Shown here one piece after another: positions 1 through 62,276 of a stretch of DNA of 64,000 nucleotides. Below the pieces are notes generated by a model. The model searched no databases and had not been told where the DNA came from. It saw only the letters and a list, made by a program, of their open reading frames with translations. The translations under genes and the position numbers were made by a program. The first letter of the stretch is position 1, and each line of letters begins with the position of its first letter. Source of the stretch: Meghimatium bilineatum (lineage: Eukaryota > Mollusca > Gastropoda > Stylommatophora > Philomycidae); contig CM067311.1 in NCBI GenBank assembly GCA_034231615.1, positions 14,373,860 to 14,437,859 of the forward strand, read 5' to 3'.

Positions 1-1124
1 AATGAGCTCCAACCCGGAACATGGTCCTATCTGAATGTGTACATTGTATTCCGGCTATGATGAAGGTAGGACATGGGTTGTGGTGAAATGCACCTATGTA
101 AAGGACATGACAATTCCTTGGATAGCCCATAATCATGCAAACATGTTAGCCCTGTATAATTGGAGAGCCCATTTGGATGGCGGGCAATACATAGCTGGCT
201 TATCCACCTATACTAGTGACCATCTTCCAGATCTTTGTTGCTATGGACACCTGCCAGGAAGGGATGATTGACAGGTGAGCTGAAGCCTATGACTCCAATG
301 TTACAGAAAGGTAGAAAACCCATAAAACTCATAGATATATCCCCTGTAAGTATATTCTCCTCAAAACATTGTACACTGCTGAGAGTTAGTCTTTTGTGTA
401 TGAAATAATGCTCTTGAGAAACCACTCCCATTACACGTAACGTAGAATTTAATAGCTAATCGCTCGTATTTCCTGGGAATCTATACAACAACCAGTTACT
501 AGTATAGCTAGAAACAAGTACTCTACACACATTTTCCCCTTAGACACTCTCCCTTCCTTGGACATTTTAGAAAAAGGCCTTACGTGCACTTTAATCCCAT
601 CATCACTTTGATTTTCGTAAGGACAAATTAATTGTTATTATGAAAATAAATTGTGTGTTGTTTGGAAGACCAGTCATATTTTTTTTTCCATTTCTTATGA
701 ACTGTGTATGTTTTAAACATGCTTTCGGTATAAAGCAAGCATGCATGTAAAGTATTATGAGTATGTTATCAAGAAACGTTGCCATGATGTCCCGTCATTG
801 AGCCATTTTTTTTTCAACGAGTATAGCTGGAAAATATATGAGCGTGGTGGTTACCATGCCCTTATCCAGAGTCTCTTAGTCTCTTCTCACACGCGTCACT
901 TATCTTTGCTTACACGACTTTTCAGTGATTTTCATTGGCGGATTACACAGAGTACATGCAACGCTATTAATAGTCGACGTTTCCGCCAAAATGAGCTTCG
1001 TAGTGTGAGATAAGTGCGCATGATTATTCTTACGAATACTTTGACATTTACTGTAAGGAAAATCCCAGATATGTCTGGTAATAACCGACTTTTTGTGTGA
1101 CGTCGTAGCATAACCTTATATATA
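1..1124. repeat. 1.12-kb direct repeat, copy 1
   Basis: Matches 4228-5351 at a constant offset of 4227. By eye only about two substitutions appear (for example G versus C near 68 and A versus T near 177). It may extend left of the window. The short open frames inside are identical between copies apart from those changes, and I do not recognise them. Confidence 0.92.
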
Positions 1125-1127
1125 TAT

Positions 1128-1300
1128 AAATGTAAATTTCATGTTCACCATTTAATAATTTAAATGTTAATTTATGTTAGGGTTAGGATAGTTGTGTTTT
1201 GCATAACTAGCCCCAACCCTAAATAAATAAATATTTCAATTATTAAATGATGAACATGAAATTTACATAGACAAGGGAAATAATTAAACATTAGGTGGGT
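1128..1300. mobile_element. Foldback MITE, copy 1 (left end missing)
   Basis: Left arm 1131-1190 and right arm about 1212-1268 are near-perfect reverse complements (ATGTAAATTTCATGTTCA / TGAACATGAAATTTACAT), with a short loop at about 1191-1211. The right side, to about 1300, also matches the outer arm of the copy at 28400-28708. Confidence 0.75.
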
Positions 1301-2254
1301 CTGCTTGTACTGTACCGACTCGATTTATATTTTTCGATGGTAAATGAAAAACCAACTATGTACACGTTTTGACGACTGCTATTTCCAACTTCATTTTTGC
1401 TATAGCTAAAATCCATCTGCGCTCTTGGACAAGTAAACATATACAGAATCAATGATAAAACATGACACTCTGATGTCGGAGTATTTTCAACTCTCTCTCT
1501 CTCTCTCTTCCCGGATGTATGCGTGCATGTGTATGTGGGATAGAGATAGTGCGTGAAAGAGTACGTGAATGGTCGAACTCGGCACGTACGTAAAACATCA
1601 ATAGACGTGTGTGGTCTAGTGCGGTCTATAGTTGTTACTAGTAATACACAATGGGCAAGGTGTGGTCCTTGATTTGCATTTCAAATGAAAATGTGGCAGC
1701 GCCTAAATACATCCAGCCTAAGGTTTCCAGATAGTTGGAACTGTTTATGACCAAAATGTTGGTTGAAAAATGTGTATAAATTACTGAATTACTGTAAAAA
1801 CATGCTGAAAACTGACATAAATTCAGTGTAATGCAATTAAAATCAACTAAACTGGTCTATAGAATATACTATGCATATAGAATCGATACTGCCAAAACAT
1901 TCTGATGTGTCGCTAACAGGTGGGGCTGCGGCAAAACTGATCCGACTGGCGAAAGGGGAATAAATAGTGTTTTGCGAATCACTGAAAGCTCACAGTAAAA
2001 TTCGACGTTTCGACAAAAATAAAATTTATTCTAGTAGTATCTTGTTCAACCAGAATGTTCTAATATAAAGTTAATTTTCTGATCTTGAGAGTTAAGAATA
2101 TTGAGCATTACATTTTCCTATGTATTATTACTAGCCTTAGAAATGGTAATAGTGCTGCAAAATTATATTCACGCCTAGTTTGTGGATGCAATGTTTCCAG
2201 TAGATATGTATATTCTGAGTGACTTGAGGCAAAATATATCAGTTTTGAGAAATC

Positions 2255-2700
2255 CAATATTTAACATCATCGTGTGACATATTCTTTCCAGAACGTAGTC
2301 TTCTTTATGGACCTTCTAAACACCTCACGGTCTTGGGCGAGTTGACGTGCCTCCTCCAGGGACATGTTTAAACAGTCAGATATATCGCGTGTCCATCGTC
2401 GTCTTTAGCAGCTTCTTCCTCTGCTGCCGTTTACTCTGCTATTAGTCTTTCTATGATGTTATGTCTCTTTAGATGACCAAAACAGTTCAGCTTTCTTGTT
2501 GTGATGTTATTTAGGAGCCAGGACTCTTTCGACGTTTAATGAATGTAATACTTCTTTGTTTGTCTTTTTTGCTGTCCATGGTATATGCAAAATGTTTCTG
2601 TGGCATCTCAATTCGAAGGCGACAATTTTCTTTGCCACTGTTTTATTTAGAGTCCAAGCCTCACATCCGTATATTGCCACATGGAATAATCATGTTCTTA
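2255..2700 (-). pseudogene. RTE-like LINE C-terminal relic
   Basis: The minus strand encodes KLNCFGHLKRHNIIERLI and MSLEEARQLAQDREVF, then TTFWKEYV, followed by an ATG-type simple tail. Related relics are at 32815-33060, 44480-44785 and 46165-46275. Confidence 0.75.
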
Positions 2701-2744
2701 TCATATATATATTTAAAATACACTTTTGAAAAGCATGTTGAATG

Positions 2745-2925
2745 CAATTATTGTGCCAATGGTTTTTAGACACATTGGCTAACACTACACCTGAGTTTTG
2801 TTGTTGTATGTCAATAGCAGTTGATTCACCAGTGAGTAATATGTATTTGTTTGTGCCAATTCGTCTGCCTTTTCGTTACCTGGGATGCCAGCGTGAACTG
2901 GTATATATTGTAGTACTGGTGGGTT
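2745..2925 (-). pseudogene. RNase H domain relic of a LINE
   Basis: The minus strand encodes VYIPVHAGIPGNEKADELA, the last RNase H motif with its Asp. It is a different fragment from the adjacent C-terminal relic. Confidence 0.75.
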
Positions 2926-3751
2926 TTTTTTCTCTAAATAATTCGAAATATATTTTGTTTTGATAATGATTTCTCAGTAGAGTCCCATATTTCTATAATA
3001 TAGTTGTACTTCACTTTGTACCCGATGTCTTGTTTTCACGGCAGCATAGTTCCATCGTCTCAGGGGCTGTTGACGTTAACGATGTTGTTTTTATCGCGAC
3101 CGAGCGGCAGTAGAAGACCTGTTTTCTGAATTAATTACGCCTCCATTCGTTCCTTTTCTTGATTATATCATTTTTTTCCGTTGGTCAATATTTCTATACT
3201 TGAAATCGCATGCCAAACATAGCCAAGGCTATGCATATCAACCAACTGAAAGGCAACAATAATTAAAACACGTACCGAAAGGGGTGCAACTGAATTTATC
3301 GAACATGTCTTGTATATGTGTTGGTCTCGATCACACTCACGCCCGGTGGTATCGTTAATTCACTACAGCGTGCCATGTATTTGAATATAACAAGGATGTG
3401 GCATGTGAGTGGTCATATTTGGAACTGAATAAGAGTTTTACCTTTGACACATCTACAATCAGCAGACTGCCCACAAAAAGACTGTGCCACTGTCAGCTAT
3501 CTATAAGTGTGTGGTGAAATCACGTATGTATTACATTAATTGAATAACTTGTAGCATATCGGCAAATAGATCATATAACTGTTTATTGGTGCATGCGATC
3601 ACGGACATCTAGATGTATTATTGAAAGGCAAACTAAGGCGTCACAGTTAGCGGGGTTTTCTTTCGGGACTTCCCGTTTTTTTAGCAAGTGTCCCGATGAT
3701 CTCACTATTGACAAATCGGACCGATCATTTTGCAACATTTACTCTATGTAG

Positions 3752-4105
3752 ATGACAACAGATATGTGGTTCTACAGAAGAATGCTGAGAATACCATGGA
3801 CTGTCAGAAAAACTAATTTAGAGGTGTTAAAAGAGTTAAATGCGAAACGGACCTTAATCAAGAATATAAGAAAAGGGCAATCTTCTTTTTTTGGCCACTT
3901 CATGAGACAGGCAGGTTTAGAGAACATAATCACAACAGGCAAGATTGAAGGCACCAGAGACAGAGGGCGACAACGTGAGAAAATATTAGACAGTTTGACA
4001 ACCTGGCACGGCAAAGAAACAACAACGACGTTGATACATAATACTGTGGACAGAGAGCTGTGGAGAGCCATGACCGCCTACGCCACCCGGCATGGCACAT
4101 GATGA
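3752..4105 (+). pseudogene. LINE reverse-transcriptase C-terminal fragment (116 codons open)
   Basis: Encodes TDMWFYRRMLRIPWTVRKTN, FFGHFMRQAGLENIITTGKI, DRGRQREKILDSLTTW and AYATRHGT, then stop and a TGATGATGATG tail. This is the typical end of RTE-like elements. The open frame is a remnant, since the upstream domains are gone. Confidence 0.85.
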
Positions 4106-4227
4106 TGATGAAATGACATGTCAATATTTTTGGAAATAAAGTGTGAGTACAAATGTAATCTGCACAATTACATTGTGGTGCAACACTCAGAAAACCGAAC
4201 ATTGCACATCACGCTGGCGGAGTGACA

Positions 4228-5351
4228 AATGAGCTCCAACCCGGAACATGGTCCTATCTGAATGTGTACATTGTATTCCGGCTATGATGAAGGTAGCACA
4301 TGGGTTGTGGTGAAATGCACCTATGTAAAGGACATGACAATTCCTTGGATAGCCCATAATCATGCAAACATGTTAGCCCTGTATAATTGGAGAGCCCATT
4401 TGGTTGGCGGGCAATACATAGCTGGCTTATCCACCTATACTAGTGACCATCTTCCAGATCTTTGTTGCTATGGACACCTGCCAGGAAGGGATGATTGACA
4501 GGTGAGCTGAAGCCTATGACTCCAATGTTACAGAAAGGTAGAAAACCCATAAAACTCATAGATATATCCCCTGTAAGTATATTCTCCTCAAAACATTGTA
4601 CACTGCTGAGAGTTAGTCTTTTGTGTATGAAATAATGCTCTTGAGAAACCACTCCCATTACACGTAACGTAGAATTTAATAGCTAATCGCTCGTATTTCC
4701 TGGGAATCTATACAACAACCAGTTACTAGTATAGCTAGAAACAAGTACTCTACACACATTTTCCCCTTAGACACTCTCCCTTCCTTGGACATTTTAGAAA
4801 AAGGCCTTACGTGCACTTTAATCCCATCATCACTTTGATTTTCGTAAGGACAAATTAATTGTTATTATGAAAATAAATTGTGTGTTGTTTGGAAGACCAG
4901 TCATATTTTTTTTTCCATTTCTTATGAACTGTGTATGTTTTAAACATGCTTTCGGTATAAAGCAAGCATGCATGTAAAGTATTATGAGTATGTTATCAAG
5001 AAACGTTGCCATGATGTCCCGTCATTGAGCCATTTTTTTTTCAACGAGTATAGCTGGAAAATATATGAGCGTGGTGGTTACCATGCCCTTATCCAGAGTC
5101 TCTTAGTCTCTTCTCACACGCGTCACTTATCTTTGCTTACACGACTTTTCAGTGATTTTCATTGGCGGATTACACAGAGTACATGCAACGCTATTAATAG
5201 TCGACGTTTCCGCCAAAATGAGCTTCGTAGTGTGAGATAAGTGCGCATGATTATTCTTACGAATACTTTGACATTTACTGTAAGGAAAATCCCAGATATG
5301 TCTGGTAATAACCGACTTTTTGTGTGACGTCGTAGCATAACCTTATATCAT
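4228..5351. repeat. 1.12-kb direct repeat, copy 2
   Basis: Near-identical to 1-1124. Similarity stops at the CCTTATAT run: copy 1 is followed by a foldback MITE, copy 2 by a diverged relative of its own last 230 bases. Confidence 0.92.
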
Positions 5352-5390
5352 ATATATATCTAGATTACCATGAATGCTCTCAGTAGGCAA

Positions 5391-5620
5391 CGTCACTTAT
5401 CTTGGTATAACCGACTTTCCCTGTGCTTTACACTGGCTGACGACACAAAGTATACACACAGCGACAAATGATCCATCGCTTCAATCAAGATGAGTGATGC
5501 TGTGTGAGATTAGCATGACGGACTAAACTGGAGAAGGACTTGTTAAATAGTGTGCGGAAACCCCAGCAATATTGTGTGTAACAACCGCCTGTTTCTGTGA
5601 CGCCCGTAGATTGCCCTATC
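5391..5620. repeat. Diverged relative of the 3' end of the 1.12-kb repeat
   Basis: Aligns by eye with 890-1115 and 5117-5342: shared CGTCACTTATCTT, CGACTTT, GTGTGAGAT, ACCCCAGCAATAT/ATCCCAGATAT and TGTGACG-CGTAG blocks in the same order. It looks like an old tandem or dispersed unit of about 230 bp. Confidence 0.55.
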
Positions 5621-6009
5621 CGTACGTATATCCAAAATGTCTGTGATGTTACGCACTTCCTGGCTAACTGAACCTGAATGCCTAACATGTGAAATCGCTC
5701 CCACCTTTATTTTATCTGACACGATATGACGATCTCTCCCTTCGTTCTATTCTTTGCCCTTTATGAATACTCTATTTCCATATTGACATACGTTATTATT
5801 ATCTCTACCTTGAGAACATCGGTAATTAAATAGGACATTCCAAACTAGGAAGTCATTTTACTGCATGACTACATTCTGTACTTGCAATTATGGTCTTGGT
5901 AATTGGCTCTAGTACGTCCAAGATGTAGCCTTCAGTTTTGCAGTGGTAGAATAACATTTGTTTGTTAGCTGTAGCGATGTTTTGAATTTCATTGTGTGAT
6001 GTTACTCTG

Positions 6010-6390
6010 CGAGTCATCATCATCGGGTGGCGTAGACGGTCATGGCTCTGCACAGCTCTCTGTCCACAGTATTATGTATCAAGGTCGTTGTTGTTTCCTT
6101 GCCGTGCCAGGCTGTCAAATTGTCTAATATTTTCTCACGTTGTCGCCCTCTGTCTCTGTTGCTTTTAATTTTGCCTGTTGTAACTGTTCTCTAAACCTGC
6201 CTGTCTCATGAAGTGGCCAAAAAAAAAGAGGATTGCCTTTTTATTATATTCTTGATTAAGGTCCGTTTCGTATTTGACTCTTTCAACATCTCTACGTTAG
6301 TTTTTTCTGGCAGTCTATGGTATTCTCATGCCTAATATACCTCTGTGAGTATTTTTTATTATTACCCTGATTATAGTGGTCTGTCCAAGA
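6010..6390 (-). pseudogene. Inverted copy of the LINE C-terminal fragment at 3752
   Basis: Reverse complement of the same element end: CATCATCATC, GGGTGGCGTAGACGGTCATG, GACAACGTGAGAAAATATTAG on the sense strand. It is about 1.9 kb from the plus-strand copy and has more mutations. Confidence 0.8.
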
Positions 6391-7262
6391 GTAGAGAAAT
6401 TGGTCTTGTTCTTCCTCGTTTGTTCCCTAGCTATTACAAGTCCAGAGAACAGAATGCAGTCTAATATGGTTTACAACTAGACTGTGATATCTGTCACTTT
6501 CAATCATACACCACGACATTTTGGGTATTGTTAACTTATGCATGATGAAGTAACCAACTAGATTATCAACCCTTCTTATATGCCCCCTGTGACGTGTGGC
6601 AGGACACAGTGCTGTTATTATTCCTACCATGTTAACCAGCAACATAAAGGTGATGGTAAATCTGCCATTATTACTGCTGGGATAACCTGCATGCGGAAGC
6701 AATGTTGTTCACAATTAATGTTTCAAGATATGGAAGAGCAAAGAGAAAGACGCAAATGCAATTCTTCCGTTACTGTGACATAATCGCTTGAAAAGTCCCT
6801 ATTCCTGAGATAATGATCAATGGGTTGTTTCTGTTTACTTTAATGACCGTCTGCAAGACGCAAAAGGACATACATACATTACTGATGAGATGAAATATAT
6901 GTAATTCTATATGATTGGTTGGTGTAAAAATAGTTTGTGCCTATACCTGTCGCTCTATGGTACTGTAACTTATTTCTTTGCAACTGTAGTCAAGTGATGA
7001 ATTATCCCTTCATTTTGGGGAAATTGTTTTTATTTTCCTCTGCTGCTTGCTTCTTCGCATACCAACCAAAAGTGCTGAGCTGTTCGCTAGGGAGCTATAT
7101 TTTGGGGATAAAATCATTCCCATAGAAAAGTGGACTTCGGTTGTGAGCACTTGTGATTTCGTATGCCAGAGAGTAGCCGCCAAGCAGGTTTACTGTGACT
7201 TACGTCCTTTAATTGTGTAATGTGGTGGACATGAGAGCATTCAAGATATTGTATCTCAATTC

Positions 7263-7423
7263 TTCTTCTTCTTCAGCGTTTATTCTCAAACTCCCGCTGG
7301 ATCTCATTGGTAGCAGGACCGTGGTCCCACTAGATTTCGGGCAGGATGTAGTCCAGAGAATGGAAATGCGCGGTGTCACTGTTTTATTTGTGCCAATGGC
7401 CCGACACATCCATCTTCGGCAGA
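7263..7423 (-). mobile_element. (GAA)-tailed SINE-like element, short form (161 bp)
   Basis: Flanked by 12-bp direct repeats GTATCTCAATTC at 7251-7262 and 7424-7435. Sense is minus: it begins near GAAGATGGATGTGTC, contains AGGATGTAGTCC (plus strand) and ends in (GAA)n. It is the sister of the copy at 22214-22372. Confidence 0.85.
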
Positions 7424-8037
7424 GTATCTCAATTCAATAATGAATGCAACCATTCTATGGAGACACATGTGTACAGTTTTGGTTTGGTGTGGGCTTCGAA
7501 TGCACGCAGTGAAGTAGTAGTTCTCAATGTGGGCTGCATGGTCCATCCAAAGTTCTCCCCAAAAAAATGTGAAATTGGAGGGCTATAGAACCATAGTCGC
7601 TGTACACAGAAAACCAACTTCTTTAAATTATATTTAATAAGAAATAAGTAGTAGGCCTTGAAGAAATTGTTTAGTCTCCATATGAAAGAAAAATTACATA
7701 AAGGGAGGGACAGCTGAAACACACACAAAAAAAGGATAACCAGTGCTCTAAAGCATGACCTTATGCTGTATGAAGAAAAAAAAAACTAGTGAAAAGAAGT
7801 GATCTCAATGATCACACTAACATACAAAAGTTGAGGGCTACACACATTTTTTCCCCTTCAGATTCACATATTTGTCAATCATAACTGATGAAGGTTATGT
7901 CACCAATTTTCTATGTTTGGAGATTTCGTTGTTTTTTGTTTATTAACAGTTGGTATAAAGTTGATCACTGGGTGTCACTTGTTAGTAACTCCATTATTTT
8001 CTGATTTATTCTTATTAGAGCTCATCTTCCTTGCTCC

Positions 8038-9432
8038 TATTTTTTCATATAACTTTAATATATGGTGGCATTTTTTCATATAACTTTAATATATGGTGGC
8101 ATATTTTCATATAACTTTAATATATGGTGGCATTTTTTCATATAACTTTAATATGTGGTGGCATATTTTCATATAACTTTAATATATGGTGGCATTTTTT
8201 CATATAACTTTAATATATGGTGGCATTTTTTCATATAACTTTAATATGTGGTGGCATATTTTCATATAACTTTAATATATGGTGGCATTTTTTCATATAA
8301 CTTTAATATATGGTGGCATTTTTTCATATAACTTTAATATATGGTGGCATTTTTTCATATAACTTTAATATATGGTGGCATTTTTTCATATAACTTTAAT
8401 ATATGGTGGCATATTTTCATATAACTTTAATATATGGTGGCATTTTTTTCATATAACTTTAATATGTGGTGGCATTTTTTCATATAACTTTAATATGTGG
8501 TGGCATTTTTTCATATAACTTTAATATGTGGTGGCATTTTCTCATATAACTTTAATATATGTTGGCATTTTTTATATAACTTTAATATATGGTGGCATTT
8601 TTTTCCTATAACTTTAATATGTGGTGACATTTTTTCATATAACTTTAATATGTGGTGGCATTTTTTCATATAACTTTAATATGTGGTGGCATTTTCTCAT
8701 ATAACTTTAATATGTGGTGGCATTTTTTCATATAACTTTAATATATGGTGGCATTTTTTCATATAACTTTAATATATGGTGGCATTTTTTCATATAACTT
8801 TAATATGTGGTGGTATTTTTTCATATAACTTTAATATGTGGTGGCATTTTTTCATATAACTTTAATATGTGGTGGCATTTTCTCATATAACTTTAATATA
8901 TGTTGGCATTTTTTCATATAACTTTAATATATGGTGGCATTTTTTCATATAACTTTAATATATGGTGGCATTTTTTCATATAACTTTAATATATGGTGGC
9001 ATTTTTTCATATAACTTTAATATATGGTGGCATTTTTTCATATAACTTTAATATGTGGTGGCATTTTTTCAATAATTTTAATATGTGGTGGCATTTTTCA
9101 TATAACTTTAATATGTGGTGGCATTTTTTCATATAACTTTAATATGTGGTAGCATTTGTTCATATAATTTTAATATGTGGTGGCATTTTTTCATATAACT
9201 TTATTATGTGGTGGCATTTTTTCATATAACTTTAATATGTGGTGGCATTTTTTAATATAACTTTAATAGTTGTCATTTTTTCATATAGCTTTAATATGTG
9301 GTGACATTTTCTCATATAACTTTAATAGTGGTGGCATTTTTTCATATAGCTTTAATATGTGGTGGTATTTTTTCATATAACTTTATTATGTGGTGGTATT
9401 TTTTTAATATAACTTATATATATGGTGGCATT
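8038..9432. repeat. 31-bp minisatellite array (about 45 units)
   Basis: Unit of the type TTTTTTCATATAACTTTAAT followed by ATATGGTGGCA. Variants ATATGG/ATGTGG and ATTTTTTC/ATATTTTC alternate in blocks. The right end is the most degenerate. Open frames inside are chance products. Confidence 0.97.
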
Positions 9433-9784
9433 TCATTGCCACATTTTGTTAGGCATGTTTTTTTTACTGCATACACTTTACTTTATATCAAACCATAGGA
9501 CCATTTTACAATTTTACTAACCAAAGGCCACTTGTTCACATAATTGGTAGTATGTTTTTAATTCATTTAAGAATGTAGGCATGTTTTTATAACAATAAAA
9601 TCAAATTCATACAACCGCTTATAACCGTATCCATGTGTACATATTCACTCAGAGAAGAGAGGAGTCCAGGCGTTTTAAGACAAATGCTATAGACGTGTTT
9701 TGGGTATCTGTTACCGAGACATAATACCAATGTGTTTATGCATGATAGAATTAATGTATTAGTTGGTCAACGAGAACCTCTGTT

Positions 9785-10050
9785 GAACAATCATGAAATT
9801 TCGTAAATTCCGGTGGTACGGGTACATGATTAGACATTCCAAGATGACAAAAGATATTCTTCAAGGTACGGTGGAGGATGGAAGAAGACAAAGTGACCAG
9901 AGGAAGGCGTGGGTGGATAATATCAAGGTCTGGACAGGATAGGAAGTTTCCAAATTCATCAAGATGGTAGAGATTGGAGATGCATAGAGATCTTTCTGCT
10001 TCAAATGTCTCAATGTGATACCCCTACGACCCTGCTGGGTATGGGTTTTA
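9785..10050 (+). pseudogene. LINE C-terminal relic
   Basis: Encodes KFRWYGYMIRHSKMTKDIL, then QGTVEDGRRQSDQRKAWVD and NIKVWTG, the usual basic end of RTE-like proteins, with stops after it. Confidence 0.8.
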
Positions 10051-11441
10051 TTATTCACTCAGATGGAATTTTTGACATTCTCCATTCTTCCATATTCATG
10101 CAGGGATACATTTAAGCCAGTGACATGCAATGACTTTTCTAAAGTGGGATTTGACTATGTCATATTGGGGTTGCAATTGAATATTCGGTACTGCTTACTG
10201 TGACGACTGCAGGTATCCCCTATTCTAAATATAACGGTAGTATGAATTCACGTGCCAACAATACGACGTAACTGTTAGCCCTTTAATATAAGCATCCTGA
10301 TGGATATTTCCCTGGGAAACTAAGAAGAAGATCTCAGCAAAATGGTGGTAATTTTTCAACATATCCTTAAAAATACCTCCGCATCTACGGGATTAAAAAG
10401 AGGCGTGATTATGAAATAAATATGTCTGCAACAATTAATTTTCATCAACTTGTTCACCATACTAATATCTCAATCTACAACTAATACATTCTAACCCTAA
10501 AAGCTTATTCTCTAATCCTAACCATAATAGCTTATTCCAAAACTAATACTGCCTAGTCCAAAACCCTAATAAATCCATCTGAAATCACACCCCGCCCTTA
10601 AATAGAGTCCACCCTTAAATAGAGTTAGCAAACTTAAATACCTGCTAGAATTGACATTTGTGATTTAACACCATCAACCAAGCACACCTATTTAAAAATT
10701 AATCAAGTCAACACACCAATAAACAGATGTCTGTACTATGGAAAACCCTAAACATTATATTCTATGACCTACTTTATTGGACTTGTACAGAAAATGAGGT
10801 CACATTGCTTACTTTCCTGGTCATCAAATTAAGCAGGACCAGATATTGTTTTGTGCTGGCATTACCTGAACTGCGACCTCCATTTTTTAATGGTCATATT
10901 ACTTAATGTAAATGAAGTGAACTTCATCTGCTGTTAAAATCAAAGCACTTCCCTGAAAGAGGTGTAATTTTTTTCATTTTTAAATGATGTGTATAGTCCA
11001 TTTTTAAAAAACAGAAATATCAGTAGTAGGTTTAAAAAACCATTACTACTTGTTTGTTTTTTTGGTTGTATTTTTTTTTTAAACTGAGGGCTTCAAATAA
11101 AACTGAATATCAGTTGAAAACACGACTGAGAACACCACAATTTGACAAGAGGATGCCATTATATGCCACTATATCCTTCTCGCTGACCTATTTCTTTGTT
11201 CAGAGCAGGCTGATAAATCTTAGTCCATTTCCATATTTCTGACTCTGAAATACTATCAAATTATATTGACAATCAAACACTTTTAATATTTCATAATATA
11301 TCTTTCATTAATGGGAACATTTACATTAGCTTAACCACAATACTGTTGCATATAAGAAGCAAATTGGAATTATACTTACTTATGACAGAACAATCAATGC
11401 TGTTTTTGACAGAACAACCAGTGTTAGTATGTCTTCTACAG

Positions 11442-11743
11442 CAGGGGTGGGCAAACTACGGGCCGCATGCGGCACGCCATTGGATATTTTGCGGCCCTCA
11501 AACACATTTTTAAATACACGAACATTGTTAAAATATTTGCTAAACCTTTTATCCATATTAGAAAATATACTGTTATAGTGTAAGTCTGTTAGAAATGTAA
11601 TTTATTTCAGAAGTTATCTACATTATTTACAATAAAAATATTTGATTACTTACCGAGAATTTTAAACAAAAACATACATAATATTATATGCGGCTTTACA
11701 ATTTTCAATGCGGCCCTCTGCACAAAAAGTTTGCCCACCCCTG
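11442..11743. mobile_element. hAT-type MITE (302 bp) with 8-bp target-site duplication
   Basis: Terminal inverted repeats CAGGGGTGGGCAAACT and AGTTTGCCCACCCCTG. Flanking 8-bp duplications TTCTACAG at 11434-11441 and 11744-11751. TGCGGC motifs lie just inside both ends. The 8-bp duplication and this end sequence are typical of hAT transposons. It is non-coding and would be moved in trans. Confidence 0.93.
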
Positions 11744-12168
11744 TTCTACAGCATATTTGAACCAGTTAGCCCAGACATGTTCTGTTTATTGAAACATGAG
11801 CTCTTCTAATGCCTACATGATGTCATTGATGTGCATAATAAATGGCCATTGTGATGCACATTGAAACTCTACATTATGTGCAGATTCCTTCAGCTTATTC
11901 AATATTTTTTAAAGTATTTTATGCTATATATTCTGTGAAATTAAACTAAAAGTAGCTTAGCTAAAATAGCTGAGAACTAGCAACGTCCTACTAGTCTAAT
12001 GACCATACACCACTGATTTTTAAGCGGTTGCTTGTGTCAAAATAGTTAGAACACTGGTCTCACAATTTTTATAGTTTGTAACAAGAAGAGTTATAGCTGC
12101 CTTTTAGGAAATTAAAACATGATATTCAGGAGGTAAACAAATTAGGAGGTTAACATTATGCCTCTTCT

Positions 12169-12191
12169 CCCCCCCCCCCCCCCCCCCCCCC
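12169..12191. repeat. C23 homopolymer
   Basis: Uninterrupted run of 23 C; the minus strand is a G run with quadruplex potential. Confidence 0.98.
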
Positions 12192-12643
12192 AAATTTTCC
12201 CGGTAAAGGAAAAAGATTTTACTATTTTAAAATCCCACAGGAATGAAGAAAGTTGCAATTCAAAAGTAAGATTTCTCCTTCCTTCTTCTCTACGGATCAA
12301 ATACACATTTACAGCCTTGGATAATGGGGTGTCAAATAACAATAAGTACTAAAAATGTCTTTCTTTTGTGAAGATATCTTAAATCCATTCTTTACACTTC
12401 ATTGCAATCACTAGGACAATGCTGCCCATATAGCCACAACCTGTAAAAATCCACCTTGTACCACCTTGTGGGAAAGTTTACAGTGACAAAAGTTTGATAA
12501 ATATATATATTTAACCTGTCTACTTTTTCCTTGCAGTGAGTCCCTGGGTTATCCATAACAGTAGATTTGAGTTTAATGCATTTATCCATAGTGTTATTAC
12601 ACTGTCCATCTGAAATTTTATGCTGTTATACGTTTTATTTCAG

Positions 12644-62276
<49,633 letters not shown>

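Larger units (their letters stand above)
1..12643. other. Region upstream of the first visible exon (probably first intron)
   Basis: Apart from the listed repeats I see no gene here. I looked for an exon encoding an RVxF-type PP1 motif and a TALHQ end and found none. Stretches with nothing recognisable are 1300-2250 (a TC microsatellite at about 1490-1509), 3110-3750, 5625-6005, 6395-7250, 7436-8037, 9433-9780, 10060-11433 (short CCCTAA-like runs near 10495) and 11752-12643 (a 23-base C run at 12169-12191). Confidence 0.6.

Noticed and set aside
35..271. 78-codon frame, repeated at 4262-4498, as a small gene
   Set aside because: It is carried by the 1.12-kb duplication, has no recognised motif, and duplication alone preserves the frame; no splice or promoter support.
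1180..1225. TTAGGG/CCCTAA-like strings as an interstitial telomere
   Set aside because: Only one or two units; they lie in the arms of a foldback MITE that recurs at 28400.
8038..9432. Regular repeats resembling a CRISPR array
   Set aside because: The units are contiguous without unique spacers, and the window is clearly eukaryotic; it is a minisatellite.
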